Shown: positions 1 through 8,668 of the stretch, in pieces
Layout: each line of letters opens with the position of its first letter
How positions within the stretch are numbered: the stretch's first letter is position 1
Origin: Sphingomonadaceae bacterium
GTDB taxonomy: Bacteria; Pseudomonadota; Alphaproteobacteria; Sphingomonadales; Sphingomonadaceae
Assembly (NCBI GenBank): GCA_947451145.1
Contig: CANFXW010000024.1
Coordinates: 1-48,347, forward strand
Reading direction: 5' to 3'
Length of the DNA stretch: 48,347 nt
The notes under the pieces: generated by a model
What the model was told of the DNA's origin: nothing
Seen by the model: only the letters and a program-made list of their open reading frames with translations
Databases searched by the model: none
Program-made: the position numbers and the translations under genes

Positions 1-368
1 CGATCCCCCGCTGGCGAATGCGGACTGACGCCGGGAAGGCAAGCGGACGGGGGAACCGGCGCTGGCATGGCCTGACACGACAGGCTTGGCTGGTGTGCCT
101 GGATAGGCGAATGGCTGAAAAGCTGCACACCGGATGACTTAACAGGCTCGGCCCTGCGTGCGAGGCGGTTGCGGGGCGGGCTCGCGCTCTTGCCGCTGAC
201 CTGCGGGGCATACCCCGCTGTTTTGCAGCCGGAGATCGCCGGCCGCTCCTCACATCCCTGAATGCGTGGACGCTACCACATGGGGTTAGCGCCGGTTCCG
301 AAGCGGGTGGAGGAAGCGAAGCGCTTTAACGCCACCCGAACCCGTCGCTGCATCAGTGGTTACTGATG
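1..368 (-). other. Unidentified structured untranslated transcript or leader, cut by the left edge
   Basis: This stretch lies downstream of a near-consensus minus-strand promoter and no convincing protein can be read in it. The predicted RNA begins with a 7-bp hairpin (351-368, arms CATCAGT and ACTGATG, loop AACC). A GGGTGG/CCACCC stem follows near 305-340, then a CGCTA/TAGCG hairpin near 270-290 and a GCGGGGTATGCCCCGC hairpin near 206-221. It may be the long 5' leader of a ribosomal protein, RNase E or rRNA gene beyond the edge, or a free-standing RNA. I looked for tmRNA, RNase P and SRP signatures and did not find them. Confidence 0.4.
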
Positions 369-374
369 GCGAGG

Positions 375-403
375 TATATAACCGATATGGTTCGTTTTGT
401 CAA
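375..403 (-). promoter_or_regulatory. Strong sigma-70-type promoter facing left
   Basis: On the minus strand a perfect -35 TTGACA (398-403) is separated by exactly 17 bp from a TATATA -10 (375-380). It sits just after the fabZ stop. The expected start near 368 coincides with the first base of a hairpin. Promoters this close to consensus are unusual in GC-rich alphaproteobacteria and typical of stable RNA or ribosomal genes. Confidence 0.75.
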
Positions 404-454
404 GAGGTCTGCGGCGGAAGGGGTTCACGCAGAGAAGCCAGAAGGGGAAGGCTC

Positions 455-925
455 TCAGCTATCCGCTATCATCGCGGTGAACTGGACCTCGCAGGTGACT
501 TTGCCTTCGACCGAGGCCTTGCCCCAGAACTTGCAGACGCGGGCACGCTTCTGGATGAAGCCGGCATGGAGATCGAGCAGCACGCCGGGTTCAACCGGGC
601 TGCGGAACTTGGCTTCCTCTATCGCCATGAAATAGACCAGTTTTCCGGTCCCGGCGAGGCCGAGCGTCTCGATCGCGAGGATCCCGGCGGCCTGCGCCAG
701 TGCCTCGATCTGCAAGACGCCGGGCATAATCGGGCGGCCCGGGAAGTGGCCCTGAAAGAAGCCCTCGTTCATCGACACGGCTTTCACCGCGTGGATCTCG
801 CCATCCGCCACCAGACTGACCACGCGGTCGACCAGCAGCATAGGATAGCGGTGGGGCAGCGCGGCGAGGATGCCGGTGATGTCCATCGACTTGGTCTCTG
901 CAGTGGGTCCGTTTTCCTCTGTCAT
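455..925 (-). CDS. fabZ: 3-hydroxyacyl-[acyl-carrier-protein] dehydratase FabZ
   Basis: FabZ dehydrates (3R)-hydroxyacyl-ACP to trans-2-enoyl-ACP in type II fatty acid elongation, in the cytoplasm. The 156-aa product has the single hot-dog fold of the family, with catalytic His60 in [11 protein letters not shown] and Glu74 in the following helix (QIEALAQ). The ATG start is preceded by a strong AAGGGGGA Shine-Dalgarno sequence; a second Met at residue 14 is also possible. It is the last gene of the bamA-ompH block, 238 bp after ompH. The lpxD and lpxA genes that commonly surround fabZ are missing, as expected for sphingomonads that lack classical lipid A. Identification is secure. Confidence 0.96.
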   Translation of the reverse strand: MTEENGPTAETKSMDITGILAALPHRYPMLLVDRVVSLVADGEIHAVKAVSMNEGFFQGHFPGRPIMPGVLQIEALAQAAGILAIETLGLAGTGKLVYFMAIEEAKFRSPVEPGVLLDLHAGFIQKRARVCKFWGKASVEGKVTCEVQFTAMIADS

Positions 926-951
926 GATAGTCCCCCTTAGTCCAAAAAACC

Positions 952-1091
952 CGTCATCCTGAACTTGTTTCAGGATCCATTCCTCAGCCTACCCCGCCGA
1001 TGCAGGAGTGTCGCAAACCCAGCGGTTAGCGTCTCTCCGGCGAAAACCGGGCTCTCGGCCAAATGGATCCTGAAACAAGTTCAGGATGACG
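952..1091. repeat. Dispersed palindromic repeat with 29-bp perfect arms
   Basis: A 29-bp sequence at 952-980 recurs as an exact inverted copy at 1063-1091, 82 bp apart. Its core is CTGAACTTGTTTCAGGATCC. The element fills most of the ompH-fabZ gap and would form a long hairpin in the mRNA. It has the form of the REP/MITE-like palindromes scattered through sphingomonad genomes; no open reading frame in it looks real. Confidence 0.8.
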
Positions 1092-1107
1092 AGATTAATA
1101 AGCTTGC

Positions 1108-1156
1108 GCCCAGTGTGAGAGAGACTCAGGTAGAATTGGAGCCTCTCACACTGGGC
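1108..1156. terminator. 14-bp inverted repeat just after ompH, possible terminator or mRNA stabiliser
   Basis: GCCCAGTGTGAGAG at 1108-1121 pairs perfectly with CTCTCACACTGGGC at 1143-1156 across a 21-nt loop, eight bases after the ompH stop. No U-tract follows on the minus strand, so this is more likely a 3'-end stabilising or attenuating hairpin than a classic intrinsic terminator. It is separate from the larger palindrome beside it. Confidence 0.5.
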
Positions 1157-1163
1157 AAATCGA

Positions 1164-1937
1164 TTAGCGGCCCGAAGGCTTCGGCGGGTTAGCGGCAGGC
1201 GCTGCGGCTGCCGGTGCGGTTGCGGCCGGCGCTGCGGCGGCAGGAGCCGGAGCCTGACCCTGCTGGGCAGCCTGCTGGGCGCGGGCCTGACGCACTTCAA
1301 GCGGTTCCCAGTTGGCGGGCGGCACGAGCTGTGCGGTCGGGATCAGGGCATTAAGCTCTGCCAGAATCGCGGCGTTGAGGTTATAGGCGCCGTTATTGAT
1401 CGCCGTAACCGCCTGAGGGTTAAGGATAATCGAAATCCGATGCTTGGCCATTGCTGCCTTCACGGCGGCTTCCATCTTGGCCTCGACCTGTTCCTTCACA
1501 TAGAGTTCGGAATAGACAACCGGCTTGGAAAGGGCGGCCAGTTCGTTCTTGGCGCTGTCCTGGAACTTCTGGATCGCGGCGCTCTGTGCGGCGAGGTCAG
1601 CCTGGTTGGGGCTCGGAGCGGCAGCATCCTTGTTGATCTTCTCGATCATCGGATTGAGCTGCGACTGCAGCACGGCAGCGCGGGCGGTGTAGGCATCAAG
1701 CTGAGCCTTGTAAGTGGTCGGGCGCTGCTGGCCGGCGGCGCGAACGGCGTCGGAATTGTCACGCACGGCATCGAAATCAGCAACGGCGAGACCCGCGACG
1801 ATCTGGCCCGAATTTGCTCCGGCACCAGCGGCGGCAGCAGCAGGAGCCGCAGCGCGGCGCGCAGGGGCAGCCGAAGCTGAAGTGGCAGTGCCAAGCATAA
1901 GAGCGACGATCAGCGCCGCCTTGAAAGAAGTCTTCAT
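1164..1937 (-). CDS. OmpH/Skp-family periplasmic chaperone
   Basis: Skp/OmpH proteins hold unfolded outer-membrane proteins in the periplasm and hand them to BamA. The 257-aa product starts with a signal peptide (about residues 1-23, ending ASA-A), then an Ala/Pro-rich linker. An alpha-helical OmpH core of about residues 42-205 with coiled-coil character follows, and then a low-complexity Ala/Pro/Gln tail. The tail makes it longer than E. coli Skp. Its ATG overlaps the bamA stop by one base (TGATG), so translation is probably coupled to bamA. Placement directly after bamA supports the assignment. Confidence 0.9.
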   Translation of the reverse strand: MKTSFKAALIVALMLGTATSASAAPARRAAAPAAAAAGAGANSGQIVAGLAVADFDAVRDNSDAVRAAGQQRPTTYKAQLDAYTARAAVLQSQLNPMIEKINKDAAAPSPNQADLAAQSAAIQKFQDSAKNELAALSKPVVYSELYVKEQVEAKMEAAVKAAMAKHRISIILNPQAVTAINNGAYNLNAAILAELNALIPTAQLVPPANWEPLEVRQARAQQAAQQGQAPAPAAAAPAATAPAAAAPAANPPKPSGR

Positions 1938-4801
1938 CAGAATTGGGTTCCTACGTTGAATGTAAATGACTTGGTGGTGTCACCATCCTGCTTGAGCAGG
2001 GTCTTGGCGAAATCGATACGGAACGGCCCGAAAGGCGAATTCCAATTGAAGCCGATGCCGACAGAAATACGGGGCTTCCAGCTGTTGCCGAGGAAGGTTT
2101 CCTTGAAGGCAATCGTGTTGCCCAGCGCCGTAACCGAGTCACCCGCGCTGGTGCATGTGGCATCGAGAGCTGGTGCTGTCGCGCCCGTAACCGTCGTTGG
2201 CGTTCCGTTGCAGATAACCTGGTACTGGGGCAGGCCATCAGAGCCATGGCTCGGGATAAACAGCCTACCCGAGGGATTATCGATGATGCCATCGCCGTTC
2301 AGGTCGGCCGTATCGGTCAAAATTGGCGTCTTTCCGCCCCATACCGCACCGGCATCCATGAAGATCGACGGACGAATGCCCATTTCCTTCGCGCCGGAAC
2401 CAAGCGGAATTTCCAGCTCCATCCGGGCGAGATAGTAGTACTTGCCGCCGACCGCATCGTCCTGCCAGGTCGTACGATCTGCGCTTACACCGCTGGCTTC
2501 GAGGAACGTTTGTCCTGTCGCGCAGTCTTTTGCAGCAGTCGCTGAATTGCGAACGGCCGCCGTAGTGACAGCTCCGGTCGAGTCGGTCACAGCTGGCGCA
2601 AAGCAGTAGCTCGAAGTCATGTTGCCGGGTGTATCAACGTATGACTTGCGCAGCACACGCGGGCCAACGCCGCGAATGTCAAAGCCGCGGATCTGCGGTT
2701 CGCCAAGGTAGAAGCGGTCGGTCAGGATGACATCGCCGCCGTTATTCAGGCCCTTGATGATGCCGCCTTCGCCGGTGACCGAGAAGATCCAGTTCTTGCC
2801 GAGGTTCCAGTACTTGCCGGCATTCGCGGTAAGGCGGGCATATTTGACCGATCCGCCGAGCCCGGCAAATTCCGCCGTGACCGAAACCATGTGGCCGTTG
2901 GTCGGGTGGACGCGGTTGTCGAGCTTGTCATAGACCCATGACAGGGCGAGGCTCGAGGTGGTGCGCTTGCCGATCGCCTCGCACAGATAGCGCCCGGCAA
3001 TGTAGGGATCGCACGCAAACGTGCCCGGTGTTACCCGGTCGGTATAATAGGTGTTCTGGTCCAGCGTCACATTGTCGATATTGAAGGTATAACGCCCGAT
3101 CAGGCTGGTGAACTCGGTCAGCGGCAGGCCGACGCGGGCCTGAAGGCCGGTGGTGGTCTGGCCATAGATCGTCTTGCGATCGGTGCCGGTGAAGTTGAAG
3201 TTGTTATAGTCGCGGCGATAGATGTCGCCACCGAACGACACGTTGCGATCGAACACATAGGGTTCGGTAAAGCTGATCTGCGCCGACTTGGAATAGCGCG
3301 AATAGCTGACACTGGTGCCCACCGTCTGTCCGCGACCACGGAAATTGCGCTGTTGCACCGAAGCCTGCAGGATGAAGCTTTCGATCGAGGAGAAGCCTGC
3401 GGACAGCTGCAATTCGCCGGTCGGCTTTTCTTCGACGTTGGCCTGCAACACCACGCGGTCCGGCGCGGAACCGGGGAGCTGTTTGACTTCAAACTTTTCC
3501 TGGAAATAGCCGAGCGAGTTGATGCGGTTGGTCGAACGCTTGACCTGCAGCGTGTTGAACGCATCGCCTTCTGCCAGACGGAACTCGCGGCGGATAACCT
3601 TGTCCTGCGTCAGCGTGTTGCCGTTGATGTCGACCTTTTCGACATAGACGCGCGGTGCCTCGGCGATCTGGAAGGTGATCCCCATCGAGAGATCGTCTTT
3701 GTTGCGATCATAGTTGGGCTGCACATCGGCGAAGGCATAGCCAAAGGTACCGGCGGTCTGGTTCAGGCGATCGATGGTGTCTTCCACCATCTTGGCATTG
3801 TACCAGTCGCCCTTTTTCATCGGCAGCTGCTTCGCCAGCTTTTCGCCATCGAAATCGCGCAGCTGGCTTTCCACCTTCACGTCGCCGAATTTGTAACGTT
3901 TACCTTCTTCGACCACATAGGTGATGATGAAGTCGTGCTTGTCAGGTGTCAGTTCGGCCATGGCCGAAACCACGCGGAAATCGGCATAGCCCTTGGTCAG
4001 ATAGAACTGGCGCAGCTTCTGCTGGTCATAGGCAAGGCGATCAGGATCGTAGGTATCCTTGCTCGACATGAATCGCGTCAGGCGCGATTGCTTGGTCAGC
4101 ATCGTGCCGCGGATTTCGCCGTCCGAAAACACTTCGTTACCCAGGATGTTGATCTGGCGGACCTTGCTCTTGGGCCCTTCGTTGATTTCGTAGACGATAT
4201 CGACGCGGTTCTGGTCAAGCATGACCATCTTGGGCTCGACCGTCGCAGCGAAACGGCCCTGCCGCTTGTAAAGCTCAAGCACGCGCGAAACGTCGGCGCG
4301 CACTTTCGAGCGGGTGAAGATCTGGCGCGGGGCCAGCTTGATTTCCGGGGTAAGCTTTTCTTCCTTGATCCGCTTGTTGCCCTCAAAGATGATCCGGTTG
4401 ATCACCGGGTTTTCCTTGATCTGGATAACCACGTTGCCCTGCCCGTCCTGGCGGACCTGCACGTCGGAAAACAGCTCGGTAGCGTAGAGATCCTTCAGCG
4501 CCTGGTCAGCCGCAGCCTGGGTGTAGACTTGCCCGGCGCGGATGCGGATGTAGGACAGGATCGTATCGCGCTCGAGACGCTGGGCGCCGACAACATCAAG
4601 GCTGCGAACGAAGACCGGAGCGGGTGCCTCGGCAACCGGCGCAGCGGCGGGCGCAGCAGGTGCTGTGGTGGCAGGCTGGGCTTGGGCCAAGGCGGCAACC
4701 GGCATTCCGGCGAGAACCGTTGTAGCCAGCAGCGCGGCAAGGCGCTGGCCCGAAACGGACGATCTGCGGCGGGTTTCTGCCTGGTTATTCATGGAGGTCA
4801 T
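1937..4801 (-). CDS. bamA: Outer membrane protein assembly factor BamA
   Basis: BamA is the core Omp85 insertase that folds beta-barrel proteins into the outer membrane. The 954-aa product has a signal peptide (about 1-40), five POTRA domains (about 65-400) and a C-terminal 16-strand barrel ending in the aromatic FNVGTQF signature. The conserved barrel-lock motif is IRGFDIRGVGPR. The protein is longer than most BamAs (about 800 aa) because of extended loops between residues 725 and 900. Those loops carry two cysteine pairs (733/760 and 864/883) and a DxNxDGxxD calcium-binding-like motif at 833-841. ATG at 4801 is used here; Met4 at 4792 is an alternative. It lies 157 bp from rseP and overlaps ompH. 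Confidence 0.96.
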   Translation of the reverse strand: MTSMNNQAETRRRSSVSGQRLAALLATTVLAGMPVAALAQAQPATTAPAAPAAAPVAEAPAPVFVRSLDVVGAQRLERDTILSYIRIRAGQVYTQAAADQALKDLYATELFSDVQVRQDGQGNVVIQIKENPVINRIIFEGNKRIKEEKLTPEIKLAPRQIFTRSKVRADVSRVLELYKRQGRFAATVEPKMVMLDQNRVDIVYEINEGPKSKVRQINILGNEVFSDGEIRGTMLTKQSRLTRFMSSKDTYDPDRLAYDQQKLRQFYLTKGYADFRVVSAMAELTPDKHDFIITYVVEEGKRYKFGDVKVESQLRDFDGEKLAKQLPMKKGDWYNAKMVEDTIDRLNQTAGTFGYAFADVQPNYDRNKDDLSMGITFQIAEAPRVYVEKVDINGNTLTQDKVIRREFRLAEGDAFNTLQVKRSTNRINSLGYFQEKFEVKQLPGSAPDRVVLQANVEEKPTGELQLSAGFSSIESFILQASVQQRNFRGRGQTVGTSVSYSRYSKSAQISFTEPYVFDRNVSFGGDIYRRDYNNFNFTGTDRKTIYGQTTTGLQARVGLPLTEFTSLIGRYTFNIDNVTLDQNTYYTDRVTPGTFACDPYIAGRYLCEAIGKRTTSSLALSWVYDKLDNRVHPTNGHMVSVTAEFAGLGGSVKYARLTANAGKYWNLGKNWIFSVTGEGGIIKGLNNGGDVILTDRFYLGEPQIRGFDIRGVGPRVLRKSYVDTPGNMTSSYCFAPAVTDSTGAVTTAAVRNSATAAKDCATGQTFLEASGVSADRTTWQDDAVGGKYYYLARMELEIPLGSGAKEMGIRPSIFMDAGAVWGGKTPILTDTADLNGDGIIDNPSGRLFIPSHGSDGLPQYQVICNGTPTTVTGATAPALDATCTSAGDSVTALGNTIAFKETFLGNSWKPRISVGIGFNWNSPFGPFRIDFAKTLLKQDGDTTKSFTFNVGTQF

Positions 4802-4958
4802 CGACGCGCCGTATCCTGATCAATTGTGGTCCGAAAAAAGGCGCGCTGGGGCAAACTGCCGCAGGCCCAATTCCCGTCGCTGCCCTCTGCCCGATCACTT
4901 GGCTTCGATCAAGCAATCTGTCAGCAAAAGCGTGGAGTTTCGTACAGTCCCTACCGGC

Positions 4959-6101
4959 CTAACGCCCCCATGGAAGGAGCGATGCCAGATCGTTTATTGT
5001 GACGAACAGCATAAGGGCGAGCACGAATGCGAGCCCGGTGCGGAACGCCCAGTCCTGACTGCGGGCACCCACGGGACGGCGGCGTATTGCCTCCGCAGCG
5101 TAGAATGCCAGGTGCCCACCGTCGAGGGTGGGGATTGGCAAGAGGTTGATGAATGCCAAGTTAATCGAGATGAAAGCCGCGAACTGAACGAAGTTCAGCC
5201 AGCCCAAAGAAAGCTGTTCGCCCGAGAATTTCGCGGTTTTGATCGGGCCGCCCAGTTCATCCAGCGAGCGCTCGCCCACGACGATCTGCTTGAGCCCCAG
5301 CCCCAGCATCCGCACGATTCCCCAGCACTGCTGGCCGCTGAGCGCGACCGCCTCGATCGGGCCAACCCGCTGGAATTCCAGCCGCGCCGAGCGGATGCCC
5401 AGCTGGCCAACGCGTGATCCGTTGCCGAACTTGTCCTTCTCGGTGAAATCGCGAAGCGTGATGCGCGAATCGAATTCGCGGCCCCCGCGCTGCACATGCA
5501 GCGAAACCGTCTTGCCCGGATAGGGGCGGACCATGTCGGAAATGTCGGCGAACTCGCTGACCTTCTGCCCGTCGATAGCCGTGATACGGTCGCCCGAGAG
5601 CAGGCCAGCCGCGGCCGCCGGGGAATTCGGGGCCATCTCGCCGATCACCGGCGGCGAAGTGACCTTGCCGTAAGCCATGAAGAAGGCGGCAAAAATCAGC
5701 ACGGCGACGAGGATATTCGCCACCGGCCCCGCCGCCGCGATCAGGGCGCGCTGCCAGATTGCCTTGGCGGCGAAAGTATGGCTGCGCTCTTCCTCGCTCA
5801 TCGCGGCGATCGCTTGTTCATCAGGCTCGCTTGTCGCATTGGCGTCGCCCGCGAACTGGACATAGCCGCCCATCGGGATCGCCGCGATCTGCCAGCGGGT
5901 GCCGCGTTTGTCGGTCCAGCCGCACAGCGCCTTGCCGAAGCCGACCGAGAACACATCAGACTTCACCCCGCACCACCGCGCGACGAAGTAATGGCCGAGC
6001 TCGTGAAGCACCACCAGCGGGCCGATCAGCAGGAAAAAGCCGAGCACCGACTGGATGAATGGCGGAAAATGGAACAAGTCAGAGTCTCTCCAAGAATTCA
6101 C
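4959..6101 (-). CDS. rseP: RseP-type site-2 zinc metalloprotease (peptidase M50)
   Basis: RseP is an inner-membrane intramembrane protease that cuts anti-sigma factors and leftover signal peptides. The zinc-binding HELGH is at residues 33-37 inside the first membrane helix, and the second active-site motif LDG is at about 326-328 in a later helix. A PDZ domain lies between, with further hydrophobic segments near 105-130 and 355-375. The longest reading begins with GTG four bases after the dxr stop. A TTG at 6077 has a much better Shine-Dalgarno (GGAGAG, 8-nt spacing) and may be the true start (372 aa). The place between dxr and bamA is classic. Confidence 0.94.
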   Translation of the reverse strand: MNSWRDSDLFHFPPFIQSVLGFFLLIGPLVVLHELGHYFVARWCGVKSDVFSVGFGKALCGWTDKRGTRWQIAAIPMGGYVQFAGDANATSEPDEQAIAAMSEEERSHTFAAKAIWQRALIAAAGPVANILVAVLIFAAFFMAYGKVTSPPVIGEMAPNSPAAAAGLLSGDRITAIDGQKVSEFADISDMVRPYPGKTVSLHVQRGGREFDSRITLRDFTEKDKFGNGSRVGQLGIRSARLEFQRVGPIEAVALSGQQCWGIVRMLGLGLKQIVVGERSLDELGGPIKTAKFSGEQLSLGWLNFVQFAAFISINLAFINLLPIPTLDGGHLAFYAAEAIRRRPVGARSQDWAFRTGLAFVLALMLFVTINDLASLLPWGR

Positions 6102-6105
6102 GCGG

Positions 6106-7266
6106 CTATCCGCCGCACGCTGGCTCCAAGAACAACGCGGCTATTCTCCGCGCTTCGGCATCGATCTCTATCACATCGCCCAGCGATTGGGGAGCAGTGG
6201 GGCTATAGCGCGCCATCGTTGCCTCAACCTGTTGCACGATACCGGTGAACGGCAGCTTACCGGCGAGGAAAGCCGCCACCGCCACTTCGTTCGCCGCGTT
6301 GAGCACCGCAGGCATGGCCCCGCCCGCCTCTGCCGCCTGGCGGGCGAGCTTGGTCGCGGGAAAACGCACCTCGTCGGGCGCGCGGAACGTCAGCTCGCCC
6401 AGCGCGGCGAGATCGAGCGGCGCGCAGGGCGTGTCCATCCGCGCAGGCCAGGCCAGCACCGAGGCAATCGGCACGCGCATGTCGGACGGGCCGAGCTGCG
6501 CCAGCGTGGAACCATCGCGGTATTCAACCATCGAGTGCACCACCGACTGCGGGTGGACGACGATCCGCAGCTTGTCGAGCCCGACCGGGAACAGGTGCCA
6601 GGCCTCGATCAGCTCCAGCCCCTTGTTGAACATCGTCGCAGAATCGACGCTGATCTTCGCGCCCATATCCCAGTTGGGGTGCTTCACCGCCTGCGCCGGT
6701 GTGGCAGCCGCCAGTTGCTCGGCCGACCAATCGAGGAACGGCCCGCCGCTCGCCGTCAGGGTGATCATGCGGACATGGGCGGGATCGTTGCCGGAGAGGC
6801 ACTGGAAGATGGCGTTGTGCTCGCTGTCTACCGGCAGCAACGTTGTGCGACAGCGTGCAACAGCCTGCATCATCACATCGCCTGCAGAAACCAGCGCTTC
6901 CTTGTTGGCGAGAGCAACGGTCTTGCCCTGCTCGATCGCGGCCATTGTCGGGGCAAGGCCCGCGCAGCCGACGATTGCGGCGACGGTGACGTCCGCCGGA
7001 CGGCTCGCCGCTTCGGTGAGAGCCGTCGCCCCGCCTGCTGTCGCTATATGCGACTGAAAGAGCAAGGATTGCAGAGCGGGAAGGCGACTCTCATCAGCAA
7101 CAACCGCGATCTCGGCAGAAAGTTCCAAGGCCAGCGCCGCCAGTTCCTCGGCGTTGGAATTGGCCGTGAGCGCCACGACCTTCCACTGGTCGCGGTTACG
7201 CCGGATCAGATCGATGGTCGAGGCCCCGATTGAGCCGGTTGCGCCGAGGATGGAGATGGTGCGCAT
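6106..7266 (-). CDS. dxr: 1-deoxy-D-xylulose-5-phosphate reductoisomerase
   Basis: Dxr converts 1-deoxyxylulose 5-phosphate to 2-C-methylerythritol 4-phosphate with NADPH, the committed step of the MEP isoprenoid pathway. The 386-aa product has the Rossmann GATGSIG motif at 8-14 and the expected metal- and substrate-binding segments (VDSEHNA and the ASGGPF loop), with normal length. It sits three bases after cdsA and four before the longest rseP reading, so it is surely cotranscribed. UppS upstream in the same operon consumes the downstream product of this pathway. Confidence 0.97.
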   Translation of the reverse strand: MRTISILGATGSIGASTIDLIRRNRDQWKVVALTANSNAEELAALALELSAEIAVVADESRLPALQSLLFQSHIATAGGATALTEAASRPADVTVAAIVGCAGLAPTMAAIEQGKTVALANKEALVSAGDVMMQAVARCRTTLLPVDSEHNAIFQCLSGNDPAHVRMITLTASGGPFLDWSAEQLAAATPAQAVKHPNWDMGAKISVDSATMFNKGLELIEAWHLFPVGLDKLRIVVHPQSVVHSMVEYRDGSTLAQLGPSDMRVPIASVLAWPARMDTPCAPLDLAALGELTFRAPDEVRFPATKLARQAAEAGGAMPAVLNAANEVAVAAFLAGKLPFTGIVQQVEATMARYSPTAPQSLGDVIEIDAEARRIAALFLEPACGG

Positions 7267-7269
7267 GGG

Positions 7270-7971
7270 TCAGGCCGGACTCGGCAGGAGTGAGCCGCCA
7301 GTGAGCAGCGTGCCGCCGACCACGACAAGCAGGATCACGCCAATAACGAAGAACACCGCAAGTAGACCATCGACCCGGTCAAACAGGCCGCCGTGGCCCG
7401 GAATAAGATGACCCGAATCCTTCACTCCTGCGCGGCGTTTCATCCAGCTTTCAAAGAAATCACCAGCCTGCGCCACCACAGCAATCACCGGGGCAATCGC
7501 GATATGGCCCGGATCACCGTGCGACAAGCCGCCGAGGAGCAATGCGGCGCCAACAATGCCTCCGCCCAATCCGGCCCATGTCTTGCTCGGGCTGATGGAA
7601 GGCGCGATCTTCGGCCCACCGATAGCTCTCCCAGCGAAATAGGCTCCGACATCCACCGCTATCACGGAACCGATCAGGACAAGGATGTGGCTGATCTCGG
7701 GCAAGCCGTTACGCAAACGATCCAGGACCAGAGCTGCCAGTCCGACATAAACGATACCCCCGGCATTCCACAGCCCGCGCTTTACCGGCGACGGCTCAAA
7801 ACCAACCACCAGCCCGCGCCATTCCCACAGTACACCCAGCGCCACGACAGCGGCGAAGGCAGTCCAGACCCAACCGCCCAGCCACAGCGCCGTCCCCGCC
7901 ACGGCGACCATGACCACGGCAGATAGCGTGCGAACGCCGAGGTCGCTCTTCTTTGGCTCACCGCCCGCCAT
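7270..7971 (-). CDS. cdsA: Phosphatidate cytidylyltransferase (CDP-diglyceride synthase)
   Basis: CdsA makes CDP-diacylglycerol from phosphatidic acid and CTP in the inner membrane. That product feeds PssA, also encoded in this window. The 233-aa product is very hydrophobic, with about six to seven membrane segments. It carries the family signature near the C-terminus (KRRAGVKDSGHLIPGHGG followed by FDRVD). I chose the ATG at 7971, which overlaps the 3' end of uppS by 14 bases; the longer open frame upstream is only uppS read out of frame. Confidence 0.95.
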   Translation of the reverse strand: MAGGEPKKSDLGVRTLSAVVMVAVAGTALWLGGWVWTAFAAVVALGVLWEWRGLVVGFEPSPVKRGLWNAGGIVYVGLAALVLDRLRNGLPEISHILVLIGSVIAVDVGAYFAGRAIGGPKIAPSISPSKTWAGLGGGIVGAALLLGGLSHGDPGHIAIAPVIAVVAQAGDFFESWMKRRAGVKDSGHLIPGHGGLFDRVDGLLAVFFVIGVILLVVVGGTLLTGGSLLPSPA

Positions 7972-8632
7972 AACGCCGCTCCCTTGTTGCGAAGTCTTCC
8001 AGCGCCTGAGCCAAATGCTCGGGCGTGAAGTCGGGCCACAGGGTATCGACAAACAGCATCTCGGCATAGGCCGCCTGCCACAGCAGGAAGTTTGACAGGC
8101 GCACCTCGCCCGACGTGCGGATCAGCAGATCGAGCGGCGGCATTCCGGCGGTGTCGAGTTCGGCGGCGATGGTCTCGGGGGTGATAGCCCCTTTCTCCGC
8201 CGCCTTGGTCGCCGCGCGGGCGATCTCGTCCTGCGAGCCATAGTTGAGCGCCACGGCCAGCGTAGTGCCGTCATTACCCGAGGTCCGCGCCAGAGCGCCT
8301 TCAATCAGTTTCACAAGATCAGCTGGAAAAGCTTTGTAATCACCGATAATTCTCAGCCGAACATTGTTCGCGGCGAATTCGTCGAGGTCGGCGATGATGA
8401 AGGCCTTCATCAGCCCCATCAGCGCGCCAATCTCTTCCTCGCTGCGCCGCCAGTTCTCGGTGGAGAAGGCATAGAGCGTCAGCGCTTCAAGCCCCAGATC
8501 CTTCGCCGCACGCACAACCTTGCGCACGGCCTCGACACCCTTCTTGTGGCCCATAGCACGCGGCAAGTGGCGCTTTTTCGCCCAGCGCCCGTTGCCGTCC
8601 ATGATGATGGCGACGTGTTTGGCTTTAGTCAT
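7958..8632 (-). CDS. uppS: Polyprenyl (undecaprenyl) diphosphate synthase
   Basis: This cis-prenyltransferase extends farnesyl diphosphate to the C55 lipid carrier for peptidoglycan and surface polysaccharides. The 224-aa product has the conserved IIMDGNGRWA at residues 9-18 (catalytic Asp12), the AFSTENWRR segment, and the C-terminal RTSGE...NFLLWQ...AEMLF block. It is slightly shorter than E. coli UppS (253 aa), a common alphaproteobacterial length. It follows frr by 36 bp and overlaps cdsA. Confidence 0.96.
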   Translation of the reverse strand: MTKAKHVAIIMDGNGRWAKKRHLPRAMGHKKGVEAVRKVVRAAKDLGLEALTLYAFSTENWRRSEEEIGALMGLMKAFIIADLDEFAANNVRLRIIGDYKAFPADLVKLIEGALARTSGNDGTTLAVALNYGSQDEIARAATKAAEKGAITPETIAAELDTAGMPPLDLLIRTSGEVRLSNFLLWQAAYAEMLFVDTLWPDFTPEHLAQALEDFATRERRYGGR

Positions 8633-8668
8633 GGCGCCCCAGCCCGCTCGAGTGAGCCTGCCGCAGGA

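Noticed and set aside
1..355. tmRNA, RNase P RNA or cobalamin riboswitch at the left edge
   Set aside because: A GGGAAGGC segment near position 34 resembles part of a cobalamin riboswitch, but the other conserved blocks are missing and the strong promoter is on the opposite strand. No TTCGA/CCA tRNA-like domain, tag frame or P4 core was found for the other two.
4802..4958. Sigma-E-type promoter for bamA
   Set aside because: I looked for GGAAC/TCNAA or EcfG-like GGAAC/GTT pairs in the rseP-bamA gap and found no convincing pair with proper spacing.
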